Shown: piece after piece, positions 33,464 to 45,422 of the stretch
Layout: the number at the start of each line of letters is the position of its first letter
Position numbering within the stretch: the first letter of the stretch is position 1
Source of the DNA: Lysobacteraceae bacterium
GTDB lineage: Bacteria > Pseudomonadota > Gammaproteobacteria > Xanthomonadales > Xanthomonadaceae
Length of the DNA stretch: 64,000 bases
Assembly (NCBI GenBank): GCA_004297225.1
Contig: SCUI01000007.1
Location: 23,901 to 87,900, forward strand
Direction of reading: 5' to 3'
Program-made: the position numbers and the translations under genes
Notes under the pieces: generated by a model
Databases searched by the model: none
Told to the model about the DNA's origin: nothing
The model's input: the letters and a program-made list of their open reading frames with translations, nothing else

Positions 33464-35935
33464 ATGCCGCCAATCCGCCGCCTCCTGCGCTGGGCCCTGC
33501 TGGGCTTCGCGGCCGTGTCCGTGCTTGGCCTGCTGGCCGCGGGCATCCTGTTCTTCGCGGTCTCCTCCCGGCTGCCGGAAGTCGATTCCCTGCGCGACGT
33601 CGCGCTGCAGGAGCCGATGTACGTCCACGCCCGCGACGGCAAGCTGATGGCGATCTTCGGCGAGAGCCGGCGCTACCCGGTCGACATCGCCCGCGTCCCC
33701 GCCCGGGTCAAGCAGGCCTTCATCGCCATCGAGGACAACCGCTTCTACCAGCACCACGGCGTGGACTACAAAGGCGTGGCGCGGGCGATCTGGCTGCTGG
33801 CCACCACCGACGACAAGCGCGTGCCCGGGGGCTCGACCATCACCCAGCAGGTCGCCCGCCAGTTCTTCCTCAGCTCCGAGTACAGCTACACGCGCAAGCT
33901 GGCCGAGATGCTGCTGGCGATGAAGATGGAGCGCGAGCTCAGCAAGGACGAGATCTTCGAGCTGTACCTGAACAACAGTTTCTTCGGCAACCGCTCCTAT
34001 GGCATCGCCGCGGCCGCCGAGTTCTATTTCGGCAAGTCGCTGGCCGAACTCGACCTGGACGAGGTCGCCACGCTGGCCTCGATCCCCAAGTTCCCCTCCA
34101 GCGGCAACCCGGTGACCAACCCCGAGCGGGCGCGGATCCGCCGCGACTACGTGCTCCAGCGCATGCGCGAGCTGGGCTTCATCGACCGCGCGCAGGAAAC
34201 CGCCGCCCAGGCGGTGGCGATGCACGCCAGCCCGCACGACCTGCCGATCGAAGCCCATGCGCCCTACGTGGCGGAGATGGTCCGCCAGGAAATGATCGAT
34301 CGTTACGGCGAGGACGTGCTGACCCGCGGCTACCACGTGATCACCAGCATCGACCCGGTGCTGCAGGACGCGGCGCAGGAAGCGGTGCATGACGGCCTGG
34401 TCGCCTACGACCACCGGCACGGCTGGCGCAAGGCGCCGGAGCAGCATTTCGACCTTTCGCCGAACGAGGGTGCGGCCGCGGCCGCGAAGCGCCTGTCCGC
34501 GCTCGCCACCCAGGGCGGGCTCGCGCCCGCGCTGGTGCTGCGCAGCGGCGAGGGCACGGCCGAGGTGGTGTTGCGCGACGGCACGACGCTGACGCTGGAC
34601 GCCGCCAGCAGCAAGTGGACCGGTCGCTCGCCGTCGGCGCTGGTTTCCCACGGCGACGTGGTTCGCGTTCGCTGGGTCGAGGGCAAGGAGGCAGGCGAAG
34701 GCCGCTGGCAACTCGACCAGCTGCCCCAGGCGCAAGCCGCGCTGGTCTCGCTGGACCCCAACACCGGCGCACTGCGCGCTCTGGTCGGCGGCTTCAGCTT
34801 CGCCGGCAACAAGTTCAACCGCGCCACCCAGGCGCGGCGCCAGCCCGGCTCCAGCTTCAAGCCGTTCCTGTATGCGGCGGCGATGGAGCGCGGCTTCAAC
34901 CCGGCCTCGATCGTGCTCGATGCGCCGGTGGTGTTCCACCAGCGCAACGGCACCGACTGGCGCCCGCAGAACGACACCGGCAACTTCGCCGGGCCGATGC
35001 GGCTGCGCGAAGCGCTGGTGCAGTCGCGCAACCTGGTTTCGGTGCGCCTGCTCGACGCGATCGGCATCGACTACGCGCGGCGCTACATCAGCGCCTTCGG
35101 CCTGGACGAGGACATGCTGCCGCCGAACCTGTCGATGTCGCTGGGGACGGCTTCGCTGCCCCCGCTGATGATCGCGCGCGGCTACGCCGTGTTCCCGAAC
35201 GGCGGGTTCCGGATCACGCCCTGGTTCATCGACGAAGTCCGCGACCGCGACGGCAAGGTCATCTTCAAGGAAAAGCCGCCGACCGCCTGCCCGGCTTGCA
35301 GCGTGACCGCCGGCGCGAAGACGGTCGAGGCCGCGAACGTGGTCGCCGGCTTCGACCTCGGGCCCGCCGGACCGGCACCGGCGCAAGCCTCGCCGGGCAA
35401 GCCCGCCGGCACGTCCATAGAGCTGCCGCCGGACACGGTGCTGGCGCCGCGCGCGATCGACGCGCGCGTGGCCTACCAGCTGGTGTCGATGATGCGCGAC
35501 GTGGTCCAGCGCGGCACCGGCGTGGCCGCCAAGGTGCTGGGCCGCGAGGACGTCGCCGGCAAGACCGGCTCGACCAACGACCATCGCGACGCCTGGTTCT
35601 CGGGCTTCGGCGGCGACATCGTCACCACGGTCTGGGTCGGGCGCGACGACTTCAAGTCGCTCGGTTACCGCGAATACGGCGGCAAGGCGGCGTTGCCGAT
35701 CTGGATCGACTACATGCGCGTGGCACTTGAAGGCCGCCCCGTCGCCACCAACGAACCGCCGCCGGGGATGGTCCATGTCGCCGTCGGGCCGGGCGGCCAG
35801 CTGCTGCCCGAGGGCAGCGCCAGCATCAGCGAATGGGTGAAGGCCGAGGACGTGGAACGCATGGCGACCTACGTCGAACCGGATGTCGCGGCCGAGCAGG
35901 CGGCGCAGGAAGAAAAAGCGTTCGACATTTTCTGA
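33464..35935 (+). CDS. mrcA: Penicillin-binding protein 1A (bifunctional glycosyltransferase/transpeptidase)
   Basis: Class A PBP that polymerises and cross-links peptidoglycan. The 823-residue protein has one N-terminal helix (about 9-30). The GT51 domain has catalytic E90 ([12 protein letters not shown]) and [11 protein letters not shown]. An OB-like insert spans about 320-420. The transpeptidase has S463-x-x-K466 (PGSSFKPF), SRN, and K700-T-G (AGKTGSTND). Start ATG 33464 gives the short basic N-terminus [14 protein letters not shown] is 13 bases upstream, rather far. Position beside pilMNOPQ is common in gammaproteobacteria. Confidence 0.95.
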   Translation: MPPIRRLLRWALLGFAAVSVLGLLAAGILFFAVSSRLPEVDSLRDVALQEPMYVHARDGKLMAIFGESRRYPVDIARVPARVKQAFIAIEDNRFYQHHGVDYKGVARAIWLLATTDDKRVPGGSTITQQVARQFFLSSEYSYTRKLAEMLLAMKMERELSKDEIFELYLNNSFFGNRSYGIAAAAEFYFGKSLAELDLDEVATLASIPKFPSSGNPVTNPERARIRRDYVLQRMRELGFIDRAQETAAQAVAMHASPHDLPIEAHAPYVAEMVRQEMIDRYGEDVLTRGYHVITSIDPVLQDAAQEAVHDGLVAYDHRHGWRKAPEQHFDLSPNEGAAAAAKRLSALATQGGLAPALVLRSGEGTAEVVLRDGTTLTLDAASSKWTGRSPSALVSHGDVVRVRWVEGKEAGEGRWQLDQLPQAQAALVSLDPNTGALRALVGGFSFAGNKFNRATQARRQPGSSFKPFLYAAAMERGFNPASIVLDAPVVFHQRNGTDWRPQNDTGNFAGPMRLREALVQSRNLVSVRLLDAIGIDYARRYISAFGLDEDMLPPNLSMSLGTASLPPLMIARGYAVFPNGGFRITPWFIDEVRDRDGKVIFKEKPPTACPACSVTAGAKTVEAANVVAGFDLGPAGPAPAQASPGKPAGTSIELPPDTVLAPRAIDARVAYQLVSMMRDVVQRGTGVAAKVLGREDVAGKTGSTNDHRDAWFSGFGGDIVTTVWVGRDDFKSLGYREYGGKAALPIWIDYMRVALEGRPVATNEPPPGMVHVAVGPGGQLLPEGSASISEWVKAEDVERMATYVEPDVAAEQAAQEEKAFDIF

Positions 35936-35981
35936 CGCGGACTGCGCTACAGTCGGGCCGGTTGGAAAACCGGAGCGCGCC

Positions 35982-36628
35982 ATGCCGCATGCGAACGCCC
36001 GCCGCCACGCGCACGAACACGCGCTGAGCCGCACCCGGGAACGCCGCCACCGCCTCGCCCACGAGGCGGCGCGGCTGATGGCCGAAGGCGGCATCCGCGA
36101 CTACCACCAGGCCAAGCTCAAGGCGGCGTCGCGACTGGGCATCCACGACGATGCGTCGCTGCCACGCAACCGCGAGATCGAGGAGGCCCTGCGCGAATAC
36201 CAGCGCCTGTTCGCGGGCGCGACGCACGCGGCCGGCTTGCGCGAACGGCGCGAGGCGGCATTGCGCGCGCTGGAGTTCTTCGCCGGCTTCGACCCGCGCC
36301 TGGTCGGCCCGGTGCTGGAGGGCACCGCCGACGCGCACTCGCCGGTGGCGTTGCAGTTGTTCAGCGACGACGCCGATGCGGTGCCGCGCTTCCTCGAGGA
36401 ACACGGGATCCCGGCCGAAGCGAGCTCGCGGCGGCTGCGGCTGGACCCGCAACGCGAGCTGGACGCGCCGGTGTGGCTGTTTTCCGCGGAGGAGCTGGCC
36501 TTCGACCTGACGGTACTGCCGCGGCTGGCGCTGCGGCAGGCGCCGCTGTCGGGCCTGGACGAGAAGCCGATGCGGCGCGCTTCGGCCAGCCAGCTGAGCG
36601 AACTGCTGGCCGAGGACGAGATTTCGGG

Positions 36629-36644
<16 letters not shown>
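35982..36644 (+). CDS. Conserved hypothetical protein
   Basis: A 220-residue soluble, charged protein without signal peptide. The N-terminal 60 residues are very rich in His, Arg and Ala ([20 protein letters not shown]), followed by a helical region ([20 protein letters not shown]) and a mixed C-terminal domain. I recognise it as resembling a family of conserved gammaproteobacterial proteins, sometimes misnamed as a ligase, but I cannot assign a function. ATG 35982 has GGAG seven bases upstream. Its 3' end overlaps citrate synthase by 16 bases, tail to tail. Confidence 0.75.
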
Positions 36645-37918
<1,274 letters not shown>

Positions 37919-37990
37919 GGCGCTCGCTCCTCGATGCGTGCGCGCCGGGGCTTCGTCGCCGGCGCGAATGGGGGTCATCGGTAAGCGGCC

Positions 37991-37999
37991 ATTATCGCA
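37991..37999 (-). promoter_or_regulatory. Putative extended -10 promoter of gltA
   Basis: On the minus strand TGCGATAAT (TGn plus a hexamer matching TATAAT at five of six positions) lies 73 bases before the gltA GTG and just downstream of the rpmE2 terminator. No good -35 is seen, as expected for an extended -10 promoter. Confidence 0.45.
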
Positions 38000-38006
38000 C
38001 AGCGGC

Positions 38007-38040
38007 AAAACGCGGACGGCCGCCCTGGGGCGGCCGTCCG
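38007..38040 (-). terminator. Intrinsic terminator of rpmE2
   Basis: A 13-base GC-rich stem (CGGACGGCCGCCC at 38013-38025, complement at 38028-38040) is followed on the minus strand by CGTTTTG. It begins 29 bases after the L31 stop and separates it from gltA. Confidence 0.85.
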
Positions 38041-38069
38041 GCGGCGATCAGACATGGATCAAGCGGCGC

Positions 38070-38312
38070 TTACTTGGTGTAGCGCTTCTTGAACTTGTCG
38101 ATGCGGCCGCTGGTGTCCATCACCTTGTTCTGGCCGGTGTAGAACGGGTGCGTGGCCGAGGAGATGTCGACCTTGGCCAGCGGGTACTCGTTGCCGTCCT
38201 CCCACTTGATCGTCTCCTTGGTGGCGATCGTCGAGCGGGTCAGGAACTTGAAGTCGGAAGTCACGTCCTGGAACACGACTTCGCGGTAATCGGGATGGAT
38301 CTCGGCCTTCAC
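38070..38312 (-). CDS. rpmE2: 50S ribosomal protein L31 type B, zinc-independent
   Basis: An 80-residue ribosomal protein of the large subunit. It matches the type B (YkgM-like) form: [35 protein letters not shown]. It contains no cysteine, so it lacks the zinc-binding CXXC of type A. Start is GTG at 38312 with only a weak ribosome-binding site; an open frame further upstream is not supported. In other bacteria type B L31 replaces the zinc form under zinc limitation; no type A gene is in this window. Confidence 0.93.
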   Translation of the reverse strand: MKAEIHPDYREVVFQDVTSDFKFLTRSTIATKETIKWEDGNEYPLAKVDISSATHPFYTGQNKVMDTSGRIDKFKKRYTK

Positions 38313-38346
38313 GTCGGCACCGGGTTTTCTGCGGGGTAAGCGCGGC

Positions 38347-38376
38347 ATTTTAGCCCGCGGTCCCGACCCGGCGCAA
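38347..38376 (-). promoter_or_regulatory. Putative promoter of rpmE2
   Basis: On the minus strand TTGCGC (38376-38371) and TAAAAT (38352-38347) are spaced by 18 bases, placing the start about 30 bases before the GTG. It lies in the 94-base gap after recG, so rpmE2 can be transcribed separately. Confidence 0.5.
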
Positions 38377-38406
38377 GCCCGGCAACCCCCGTCCCACGGG
38401 CCGGCG

Positions 38407-40515
38407 TCACGCCGCCGCGTAGCGGGCGGCAGCCCCGATCCAGCGGGCGACCAGGGCGTCGGCGACGGCCGGGGACCGGGCAAGGAGCTGGTCGCCAAGC
38501 TCGTGCACCTGGGGCAGCAGGTCGGCATCCCGGGCCAGGTCGGCAAGGCGGAAAGCCGCCAGGCCGGTCTGCCGGGTCCCCAGCAGCTCGCCGGGCCCGC
38601 GCAAGGCCAGGTCCTTCTCCGCGATCTCGAAGCCGTCGCTGGTCGCCCGCATCGTCTCCAGCCGCTCCCGCGCCAGCGCCGACAGCGGCGGCTGGTACAG
38701 CAGCACGCAGCTCGAGGCCGCGCTGCCGCGCCCCACCCGCCCCCGCAGCTGGTGCAGCTGGGCCAGGCCCAGGCGCTCGGCGTTCTCGACGATCATCAAC
38801 GAGGCGTTCGGCACGTCGACGCCGACCTCGATCACCGTCGTCGCCACCAGCAGGTCCAGCTCGCCGTCCTTGAACGCCCGCATCGTGGCCTGCTTCTCCT
38901 TCGCCTTCTGCCGGCCGTGCACCAGCGCGATGCGCAGCGCGGGCAGCGCCTTCGACAGCTGTTCGAACGTGGTCTGCGCGGCCTGCGCGGAGACCTCGTC
39001 GCTGTCGTCGATCAGCGTGCACACCCAGTAGGCCTGGCGGCCCTCGGCGCAGGCGGCGCGGATGCGTTCGACCAGCTCCGGTCGCCGCGTCGCACCCAGC
39101 GCCACGGTCTGTACCGGGGTGCGCCCGGGCGGCAGTTCGTCGATCGCCGAGACATCGAGGTCGGCGTAGGCGGCCATCGCCAGCGTCCGCGGGATCGGGG
39201 TGGCGGTCATCACCAGCTGGTGCGGCACGCCCTGCCCGGCCGCGCCCTTGTCGCGCAGCGCCAGACGCTGGTGCACGCCGAAGCGGTGCTGCTCGTCGAC
39301 GATCGCCAGCGCCAGGTCGGCGAACACCACGCCTTCCTGCATCAGCGCATGGGTACCGACCACCACCTGCGCGGTGCCGGCGGCGACCTCGGCGAGCGCC
39401 GCCTTGCGCGCCTTGCCGGTGACCTTGCCCGCCAGCCAGGCCACGCGCACGCCGAGCGGTTCGAGCCATTGGCGCAGGTTCGCCAGGTGCTGCTCGGCCA
39501 GCAGTTCGGTCGGCGCCATCAACGCCGCCTGGCGGCCGCTGCCGACGGCGAGCATCGCCGCCAGCGCGGCGACCACGGTCTTGCCGCTGCCGACGTCGCC
39601 CTGGACAAGCCGCAGCATCGGTCGCGGTTGCGCAAGGTCCTCGCGCACCTCCGCGAAGACGCGGTCCTGCGCGCCGGTCAGCGCGAACGGCAGCGACGCG
39701 CGCAACCGCCCCGCCAGCTCCGCGTCGTCGAGCACCGCCGCCGCATGCGCCTGCAGGGCGATGCGCTGGCGACGCAGGCTCAGGTGGTGGGCGAGCAGCT
39801 CCTCGAACGCCAGCCGTCGCTGCGCGGGATGGGTGCCGGCCAGCAACGCCGCGACATCGGCATCGCGCGGCGGCCGGTGCACGGTGAGCAGCGCGTCGCG
39901 CAGCGACGGCAGCCCAAGGCCGGCGAGCGCGTCGGCGGGCAGCAGTTCCAGCACCGCGTCGCCCGGCAGGCGGTCCAGCGCCAGTCCGGCCAGGCGCCTC
40001 AGCGTCGCCGGGCCGACCCCCTCGATCGCGGGATACACCGGCGCGAGGCGGTCGTCGAGCAACGCCTCCTCGTCCGCGCCGAGGACGTGGTAACCGGGAT
40101 GCACGATCTCCAGGCCATGCTGCCCGGGCCGCGGCGAGCCGTAGCAGCGCACGCGCGCGCCCGGCGCGAATTGCGCCACCTGCGCGGCGCGGAAATGGAA
40201 GAAGCGCAACACCAGCGTGGCGCGCGAGTCGTCGACGATCGCCACGCGCAGCATCGGCCGGTAGCGGAAACCGCGCTCGACCGCGGCGACGGTGCCTTCG
40301 ACCTGCGCGGCCACGCCTGGCTGCAGGTCGCGGATCGGGACGAGCGCGGTGCGATCCTCATACTGCCGCGGCAAATGCCACCACAGGTCCTGCACCGAGG
40401 CCAGTCCACCCGCCGCGAGTTTTTCGGCGATGCGCGGGCCGACCCCGGGAAGCGATCCCAGTGGCGCGCGGGCGGACGGGTCGTGCGTGACCGGGATTTT
40501 CCCGAAGCGGGACAT
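38407..40515 (-). CDS. recG: ATP-dependent DNA helicase RecG
   Basis: Branch-migrating helicase that remodels stalled forks and Holliday junctions. The 702-residue protein has an N-terminal wedge/OB domain, then Walker A GDVGSGKT (around residue 300), DEQH box ([12 protein letters not shown]), motif [15 protein letters not shown], and a C-terminal helicase domain with [11 protein letters not shown] and [11 protein letters not shown], plus the TRG region ([13 protein letters not shown]). Start ATG at 40515, divergent from the Mrp operon with a 73-base gap. Confidence 0.96.
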   Translation of the reverse strand: MSRFGKIPVTHDPSARAPLGSLPGVGPRIAEKLAAGGLASVQDLWWHLPRQYEDRTALVPIRDLQPGVAAQVEGTVAAVERGFRYRPMLRVAIVDDSRATLVLRFFHFRAAQVAQFAPGARVRCYGSPRPGQHGLEIVHPGYHVLGADEEALLDDRLAPVYPAIEGVGPATLRRLAGLALDRLPGDAVLELLPADALAGLGLPSLRDALLTVHRPPRDADVAALLAGTHPAQRRLAFEELLAHHLSLRRQRIALQAHAAAVLDDAELAGRLRASLPFALTGAQDRVFAEVREDLAQPRPMLRLVQGDVGSGKTVVAALAAMLAVGSGRQAALMAPTELLAEQHLANLRQWLEPLGVRVAWLAGKVTGKARKAALAEVAAGTAQVVVGTHALMQEGVVFADLALAIVDEQHRFGVHQRLALRDKGAAGQGVPHQLVMTATPIPRTLAMAAYADLDVSAIDELPPGRTPVQTVALGATRRPELVERIRAACAEGRQAYWVCTLIDDSDEVSAQAAQTTFEQLSKALPALRIALVHGRQKAKEKQATMRAFKDGELDLLVATTVIEVGVDVPNASLMIVENAERLGLAQLHQLRGRVGRGSAASSCVLLYQPPLSALARERLETMRATSDGFEIAEKDLALRGPGELLGTRQTGLAAFRLADLARDADLLPQVHELGDQLLARSPAVADALVARWIGAAARYAAA

Positions 40516-40588
40516 GCACGAAACGATTGCACAAATCGCCGGGACTGGCGACTAGAATCGAATTCGCCCGAACCACCGGACCCCGCCG

Positions 40589-43489
40589 TTGCATAGCGCC
40601 ATCCTCTGGTTGCCCTTCGCGGCCAGCGCGATCGTCTTCGCGATGCGCGCACGCGGCCGCAACGTGGCCTCGTGGTTGATGACCTGCACCGCGCTGGCCT
40701 GCCTGGCGCTGACGCTGTCGCTGTACCCGGCGATCGTCGGCGGCGCGGTGCTGCGCAGCTCGGTGGCCTGGGTCCCTTCGCTGGGCCTGGAGTTCAGCCT
40801 GCGGGTGGATGGCTTCAGCTGGTTGTTCATGCTGCTGGTCAGCGGCATCGGCACGCTGGTCGGCGTCTACGCCCGCTATTACATGGCGCCGGACGATCCG
40901 TTGTCGCGGCTGTTCTCGCTGCTGCTCGCGTTCATGGGCGCGATGCTCGGCATCGTGATGTCCGGCAACGCGATCCAGCTGGTGTTCTTCTGGGAACTGA
41001 CCAGCCTGTTCTCGTTCCTGCTGATCGGCTACTGGTACAACGGCGCCTCGGCGCGCGACGCCGCGCGCACGGCGCTCATCGTGACTTCCGCGGGCGGCTT
41101 CTGCCTGCTGGCCGGCGTGCTGGTGCTCGGGCACATCGTCGGCAGCTACGACCTGGACGCGATCCTTGCTTCCGGCGCGCAGGTGCGCTCGCACCGGCTG
41201 TACCTGCCGGCGCTGGTGCTGGTGCTGCTGGGCGCGTTCACCAAGAGCGCGCAATTCCCGTTCCACTTCTGGCTGCCGCAGGCGATGTCGGCGCCGACGC
41301 CGGTGTCGGCGTACCTGCACTCGGCGACGATGGTGAAGGCCGGCGTGTTCCTGCTGGTCCGGTTCTGGCCGGTACTGGCCGGGACCGAGGAATGGTTCTG
41401 GATCGTCGGCGGCACCGGGCTGGCGACACTGGTGCTGGGCGCCTACCAGGCGATGTTCCAGCACGACATCAAGGCGATGCTGGCGTATTCGACCATCAGC
41501 CACCTGGGCCTGATCACCATGCTCGCAGGCATGGGCAGTCCGCTGGCGGTGGTCGCGGCGATCTTCCACATCGTCAACCACGCCACGTTCAAGGCCTCGC
41601 TGTTCATGGCTGCCGGCGCGGTCGACCACGAGGCCGGGACCCGCGACCTGCGCGAGCTGGGCGGCCTGCGCCGCTACATGCCGATCACCGCCACCCTGGC
41701 CGTGGTGGCCGGAGCGGCGATGGCCGGCGTCCCGCTGCTCAACGGCTTCCTGTCCAAGGAAATGTTCTTCGCCGAAGCGCTGGCCGCGCAGCGTGGCCCG
41801 CTGCCGGGACTGGTGCCGGTGCTGGCGATCGCCGCCAGCGCATTCGGCGTGGTGTACTCGTTGCGCTTCGTGCGCGGGGTGTTCTTCGGACCCGTCGCCG
41901 GCAGGCTGCCGCGGCAGCCGCACGAGCCTCCGCGCTGGATGCGGGTGCCGATCGGGCTGCTCGCCCTGGCCTGCCTGCTGGTCGGGATCCTGCCGGGGCG
42001 GGTGATCGGGCCGTCGCTGGCCGCGGCCGCGCATTCGGTGCTCGGCCCGCGGACGCCGGAATACAGCCTGGCCGTCTGGCACGGCTGGAGCACGCCGATG
42101 CAGATGAGCTTCGTCGCCTTCGCCTTCGGCGTCGTGCTTTACGGCGCGATGCGCAGCTGGTTCGACCGCCGCGACCGGGCGCCACTGATCGGCGCGGTCA
42201 GCGCCAGGCGCATCTTCGACCGCGGCCTCGCCCTGTTCGCGGCGGAGGTGCCGGCAAGGATGGAACGCTGGTTCCCGGGCCGCCGGCTGCAGGTGCAGCT
42301 GCTGCTGATCGTGCTGTCCGCCCTGCTCGCCGGCGGTCTGGCCGCCAGCACCGCGCCGCTGGCGATGCCGACGCCACGCCTGGACGCGGTCGACCCGGGC
42401 TTCGCATTGCTGTGGCTGCTCGGCTCGGCGTGCGCGATCGGCGCCGCCATGCAGGCGAAGTTCCACCGCCTCGCCGCGCTGATCCTCACCGGCGGCGCGG
42501 GGTTGGTGTCGTGCGTCAGTTTCGTCTGGCTGTCGGCGCCGGACCTGGCCGCGACGCAGCTGCTGGTGGAGGTGGTGACCACGATCCTGATCCTGCTCGG
42601 GCTGCGCTGGTTGCCCAAGCGCATCCAGGGCCTGTCGCCGGATCCACCGCTGGCCCGGCTCAAGCGCTGGCGCGATGCCGCGATCGCGCTGGTGGTCGGC
42701 GCCGGCGTGGCCACGCTGGCCTACGGGGTGATGATGCATCCGGCCGATTCGGTTTCGCGCTTCCTGCTGGAGCGCTCCTACACCGAGGGCGGCGGCCGCA
42801 ACGTGGTCAACGTGATCCTGGTGGACTTCCGCGGCTTCGACACCATGGGCGAGATCAGCGTGCTGGCGATCGTCGCGTTGACGGTGTTCGTGCTGCTGCG
42901 CCGCTTCCGGCCGGCGGCCGAGAGCATCGATGCGCTGCGCCTGCAGCGCCGCAACTCGCTGCTCGACTCCGCCGGGTCCGACCAGGCCAGCGACCAGTCG
43001 GTCGCCGGTTACATGATGATCCCCGGCCTGATCGTGCAGCTGATGTTCCCGGTGGTGCTGCTGTTCGGCGCGCACCTGTTCCTGCGCGGGCACGACCTGC
43101 CCGGCGGCGGCTTCGCCGCGGGCATCACCGTGTCGGTGGCGCTGATCCTGCTGTACATGGCGCGCGGCGCGCGCTGGGTCGAGGCGCGCGTGCGCGTGCG
43201 CCCGGTGCGCTGGATCGCCATCGGTTTGCTGCTTGCGGCCGGCACCGGGCTGGGGTCGCTGGCGTTCGGGCATCCGTTCCTGACTTCCCACTTCCAGTAC
43301 CTGGACCTGCCGCTGCTGGGCAAGGTCCCGCTGGCCACGGCGGTGCTGTTCGACCTGGGCGTGTTCTGCCTGGTGGTGGGCGCGACCACGCTGATGCTGA
43401 TCGCGCTCGCCCACCAGTCCCTGCGCCGCCCGCGCAATGCGACCGTGGTCGGCGCGGACGGCACGCTGCAGGTGGAGGAACGAGGCTGA
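40589..43489 (+). CDS. mrpA: Na+/H+ antiporter subunit A, fused A/B type
   Basis: Largest subunit of the multi-subunit Mrp (Mnh/Pha) cation/proton antiporter, related to NuoL. The 966-residue protein has some 20 or more helices. The proton-pumping core includes FFWELTSLFSFLLIGYWY, TKSAQFPFHFWLPQAM and the HIVNHATFKASLFM region. The last 150 residues (MMIPGLIVQLMFPVVLLFG, LPGGGFAAGITVSVALILL) are an MrpB domain, so A and B are fused as in PhaAB. Start is TTG at 40589, which gives the hydrophobic N-terminal helix; the ribosome-binding site is weak. A TAGAAT at 40553-40558 may be the -10. Confidence 0.93.
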   Translation: MHSAILWLPFAASAIVFAMRARGRNVASWLMTCTALACLALTLSLYPAIVGGAVLRSSVAWVPSLGLEFSLRVDGFSWLFMLLVSGIGTLVGVYARYYMAPDDPLSRLFSLLLAFMGAMLGIVMSGNAIQLVFFWELTSLFSFLLIGYWYNGASARDAARTALIVTSAGGFCLLAGVLVLGHIVGSYDLDAILASGAQVRSHRLYLPALVLVLLGAFTKSAQFPFHFWLPQAMSAPTPVSAYLHSATMVKAGVFLLVRFWPVLAGTEEWFWIVGGTGLATLVLGAYQAMFQHDIKAMLAYSTISHLGLITMLAGMGSPLAVVAAIFHIVNHATFKASLFMAAGAVDHEAGTRDLRELGGLRRYMPITATLAVVAGAAMAGVPLLNGFLSKEMFFAEALAAQRGPLPGLVPVLAIAASAFGVVYSLRFVRGVFFGPVAGRLPRQPHEPPRWMRVPIGLLALACLLVGILPGRVIGPSLAAAAHSVLGPRTPEYSLAVWHGWSTPMQMSFVAFAFGVVLYGAMRSWFDRRDRAPLIGAVSARRIFDRGLALFAAEVPARMERWFPGRRLQVQLLLIVLSALLAGGLAASTAPLAMPTPRLDAVDPGFALLWLLGSACAIGAAMQAKFHRLAALILTGGAGLVSCVSFVWLSAPDLAATQLLVEVVTTILILLGLRWLPKRIQGLSPDPPLARLKRWRDAAIALVVGAGVATLAYGVMMHPADSVSRFLLERSYTEGGGRNVVNVILVDFRGFDTMGEISVLAIVALTVFVLLRRFRPAAESIDALRLQRRNSLLDSAGSDQASDQSVAGYMMIPGLIVQLMFPVVLLFGAHLFLRGHDLPGGGFAAGITVSVALILLYMARGARWVEARVRVRPVRWIAIGLLLAAGTGLGSLAFGHPFLTSHFQYLDLPLLGKVPLATAVLFDLGVFCLVVGATTLMLIALAHQSLRRPRNATVVGADGTLQVEERG

Positions 43490-43830
43490 TGGAACTGGTG
43501 CTGGCGATCGCGATCGGGGTGCTCGCGGCTTCGGGCGTGTGGCTGCTGCTGCGCCCGCGCACGTTCCAGGTGATCATCGGGCTGACGCTGATCTCCTACG
43601 CGGTCAACCTGTTCATCTTCTCCACCGGCGGCCTGCGCACCGGCGCCGATCCGGTGCTGCGCGGGACCACGGGCACCCTCGCGCAATACGCCGATCCGCT
43701 GCCGCAGGCGCTGGTGCTGACCGCGATCGTGATCGGATTCGCCACCACGGCGCTGTTCCTGGTGGTGTTGCTGACTTCGCGCGGGCTGGCCGGCAACGAC
43801 CACGTCGACGGCAAGGACGGCACCCCTTGA
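43489..43830 (+). CDS. mrpC: Na+/H+ antiporter subunit C
   Basis: A 113-residue NuoK-like subunit with three helices; SYAVNLFIFSTGG and DPLPQALVLTAIVIGFATTA are the family signatures. ATG shares a base with the mrpA stop (TGATG). Second gene of the mrp operon. Confidence 0.93.
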   Translation: MELVLAIAIGVLAASGVWLLLRPRTFQVIIGLTLISYAVNLFIFSTGGLRTGADPVLRGTTGTLAQYADPLPQALVLTAIVIGFATTALFLVVLLTSRGLAGNDHVDGKDGTP

Positions 43831-45422
43831 GTCCGCACCTGCTGGTGGTGCCGATCGTGCTGCCGCTGCTGGCGGCGGCGTTGCAGCTGCTGGCCGGGGA
43901 GCGCCGGCAGCGCACGGCGGTGGCGTTGGGCCTGGCCTCGTGCCTGGGGCTGGTGGCGACGGCTGCGGCATTGGTGCTTTGGAGCGACAGGCCTGGCAGC
44001 GACGCGCTGGCCGCCGCCTACCGGATCGGCGACTGGCCGGCACGTTTCGGCATCGTGCTGGTGGCCGACCGGCTGTCGGCGCTGATGCTGCTGCTCACCT
44101 CGGTGGTCGCGCTTGCGGTGCTGCCGGTGACGCTCGGTCGCTGGCAGCAACGCGGCAACTATTTCCAGCCGCTGTTCCAGTTCCTGCTGATGGGCCTCAA
44201 CGGCGCGTTCCTGACCGGCGACCTGTTCAACCTGTTCGTGTTCTTCGAGGTGCTGCTGGCGGCGTCGTACGGCCTGGCGCTGCATGGCTCGGGTCCGCGC
44301 CGGGTCGGCGCCGGCCTGCACTACATCGCGGTGAACCTGGCCGCGTCGATGCTGTTCCTGCTCGGTGTCAGCCTGGTCTTCGGCGTCACCGGCACGCTGA
44401 ACATGGCGGCGCTGGCGCAACTGGTTCCCGAGGTCCCCGGCAAGACCCGCGCGCTGCTGCACGCCGGCGCCGCGATCCTCGGCATCGCGTTCCTGGTCAA
44501 GACCGCGATGTGGCCGCTGGGCTTCTGGCTGCCACGCACCTATGCCGCCTCGGTGCCGGCGGTTGCGGCGATGTTCGCGTTGATGACCAAGGTCGGCATC
44601 TACGTGTTGCTGCGCGTGGGCTCCCTGGTGTTCGGCGACGGTGCCGGGGTTTCGCGCCACTTCGGCAGCGACTGGCTGTTGTGGGGTGGCGTGGCCACGA
44701 TCGTGGCGGGCTGCATCGGCATGCTCGGCGCGCGCGACCTGGGCAAGCTCGCCGGCTACAACGTGCTGGTGTCCTCGGGCACGCTGCTCGGCGCGGTGGC
44801 ACTGCACGAACCGGCGGTAACCGCGGGTGCACTGGCGTACCTGGTGGTGTCCACGCTGGGCATCGCCGCGCTGTTCCTGGTCGCGGGGCTGATCGCACCC
44901 GAAGGCGAGAAGGAACTCGACGAGGCCTTGCAGCTGGAGCCCTACGAGGCGCCGGACGGCGAAGGACGCGCGGAAGGGCTCTACGCGGAAGAAGACGAGA
45001 GCCGCGTGGTGATCCCGGCCCCGGTGGCGATGCTGGGGTTGAGTTTCGTGCTGTGCGCGCTGCTGCTGGCGGGGCTGCCGCCACTGTCCGGCTTCATCGC
45101 CAAGTTCGCGATGCTGGCGCCGATGCTCGAGGCATCGCCGCGCGGCGGCACGATGCTGCTGTTCGCACTGGTGATCGGGGCCGGCCTGTGCACCGTGGTC
45201 GCGATGGTCCGTGCCGGCATCCACGTGTTCTGGGCCGACCACGACCGCCGCTTCCCGCAGGCGCGGGTGACCGAGGTGGCGGCGATCGCCCTGTTGCTCG
45301 GCCTGTGCCTGCTGTTGACGGGATTCGCGCGCACTCCCCTGGAATACCTGCGCGACACCGCGCGCCAGGTCCACGACGCCGGCAACTACGTGCGCGGCGT
45401 GCTGCCGGGGCCGCGGCCGTGA
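43827..45422 (+). CDS. mrpD: Na+/H+ antiporter subunit D
   Basis: A 531-residue NuoM/NuoN-like proton-translocating subunit. Conserved segments include LTGDLFNLFVFFEVLLAASY and AFLVKTAMWPLGFWLPRTY, with LKT-type lysine and glutamate positions expected for the antiporter core. Start is TTG at 43827, overlapping the mrpC stop (TTGA) and giving SPHLLVVPIVLPLL; longer in-frame upstream sequence is shadow. A charged, glutamate-rich loop (about 365-395) is longer than I expect for the family. Confidence 0.93.
   Translation: MSPHLLVVPIVLPLLAAALQLLAGERRQRTAVALGLASCLGLVATAAALVLWSDRPGSDALAAAYRIGDWPARFGIVLVADRLSALMLLLTSVVALAVLPVTLGRWQQRGNYFQPLFQFLLMGLNGAFLTGDLFNLFVFFEVLLAASYGLALHGSGPRRVGAGLHYIAVNLAASMLFLLGVSLVFGVTGTLNMAALAQLVPEVPGKTRALLHAGAAILGIAFLVKTAMWPLGFWLPRTYAASVPAVAAMFALMTKVGIYVLLRVGSLVFGDGAGVSRHFGSDWLLWGGVATIVAGCIGMLGARDLGKLAGYNVLVSSGTLLGAVALHEPAVTAGALAYLVVSTLGIAALFLVAGLIAPEGEKELDEALQLEPYEAPDGEGRAEGLYAEEDESRVVIPAPVAMLGLSFVLCALLLAGLPPLSGFIAKFAMLAPMLEASPRGGTMLLFALVIGAGLCTVVAMVRAGIHVFWADHDRRFPQARVTEVAAIALLLGLCLLLTGFARTPLEYLRDTARQVHDAGNYVRGVLPGPRP

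Noticed and set aside
40358..43414. A 1018-residue minus-strand frame opposite mrpA
   Set aside because: Gln/His/Arg-rich antisense shadow; mrpA on the plus strand has clear helices and family motifs.
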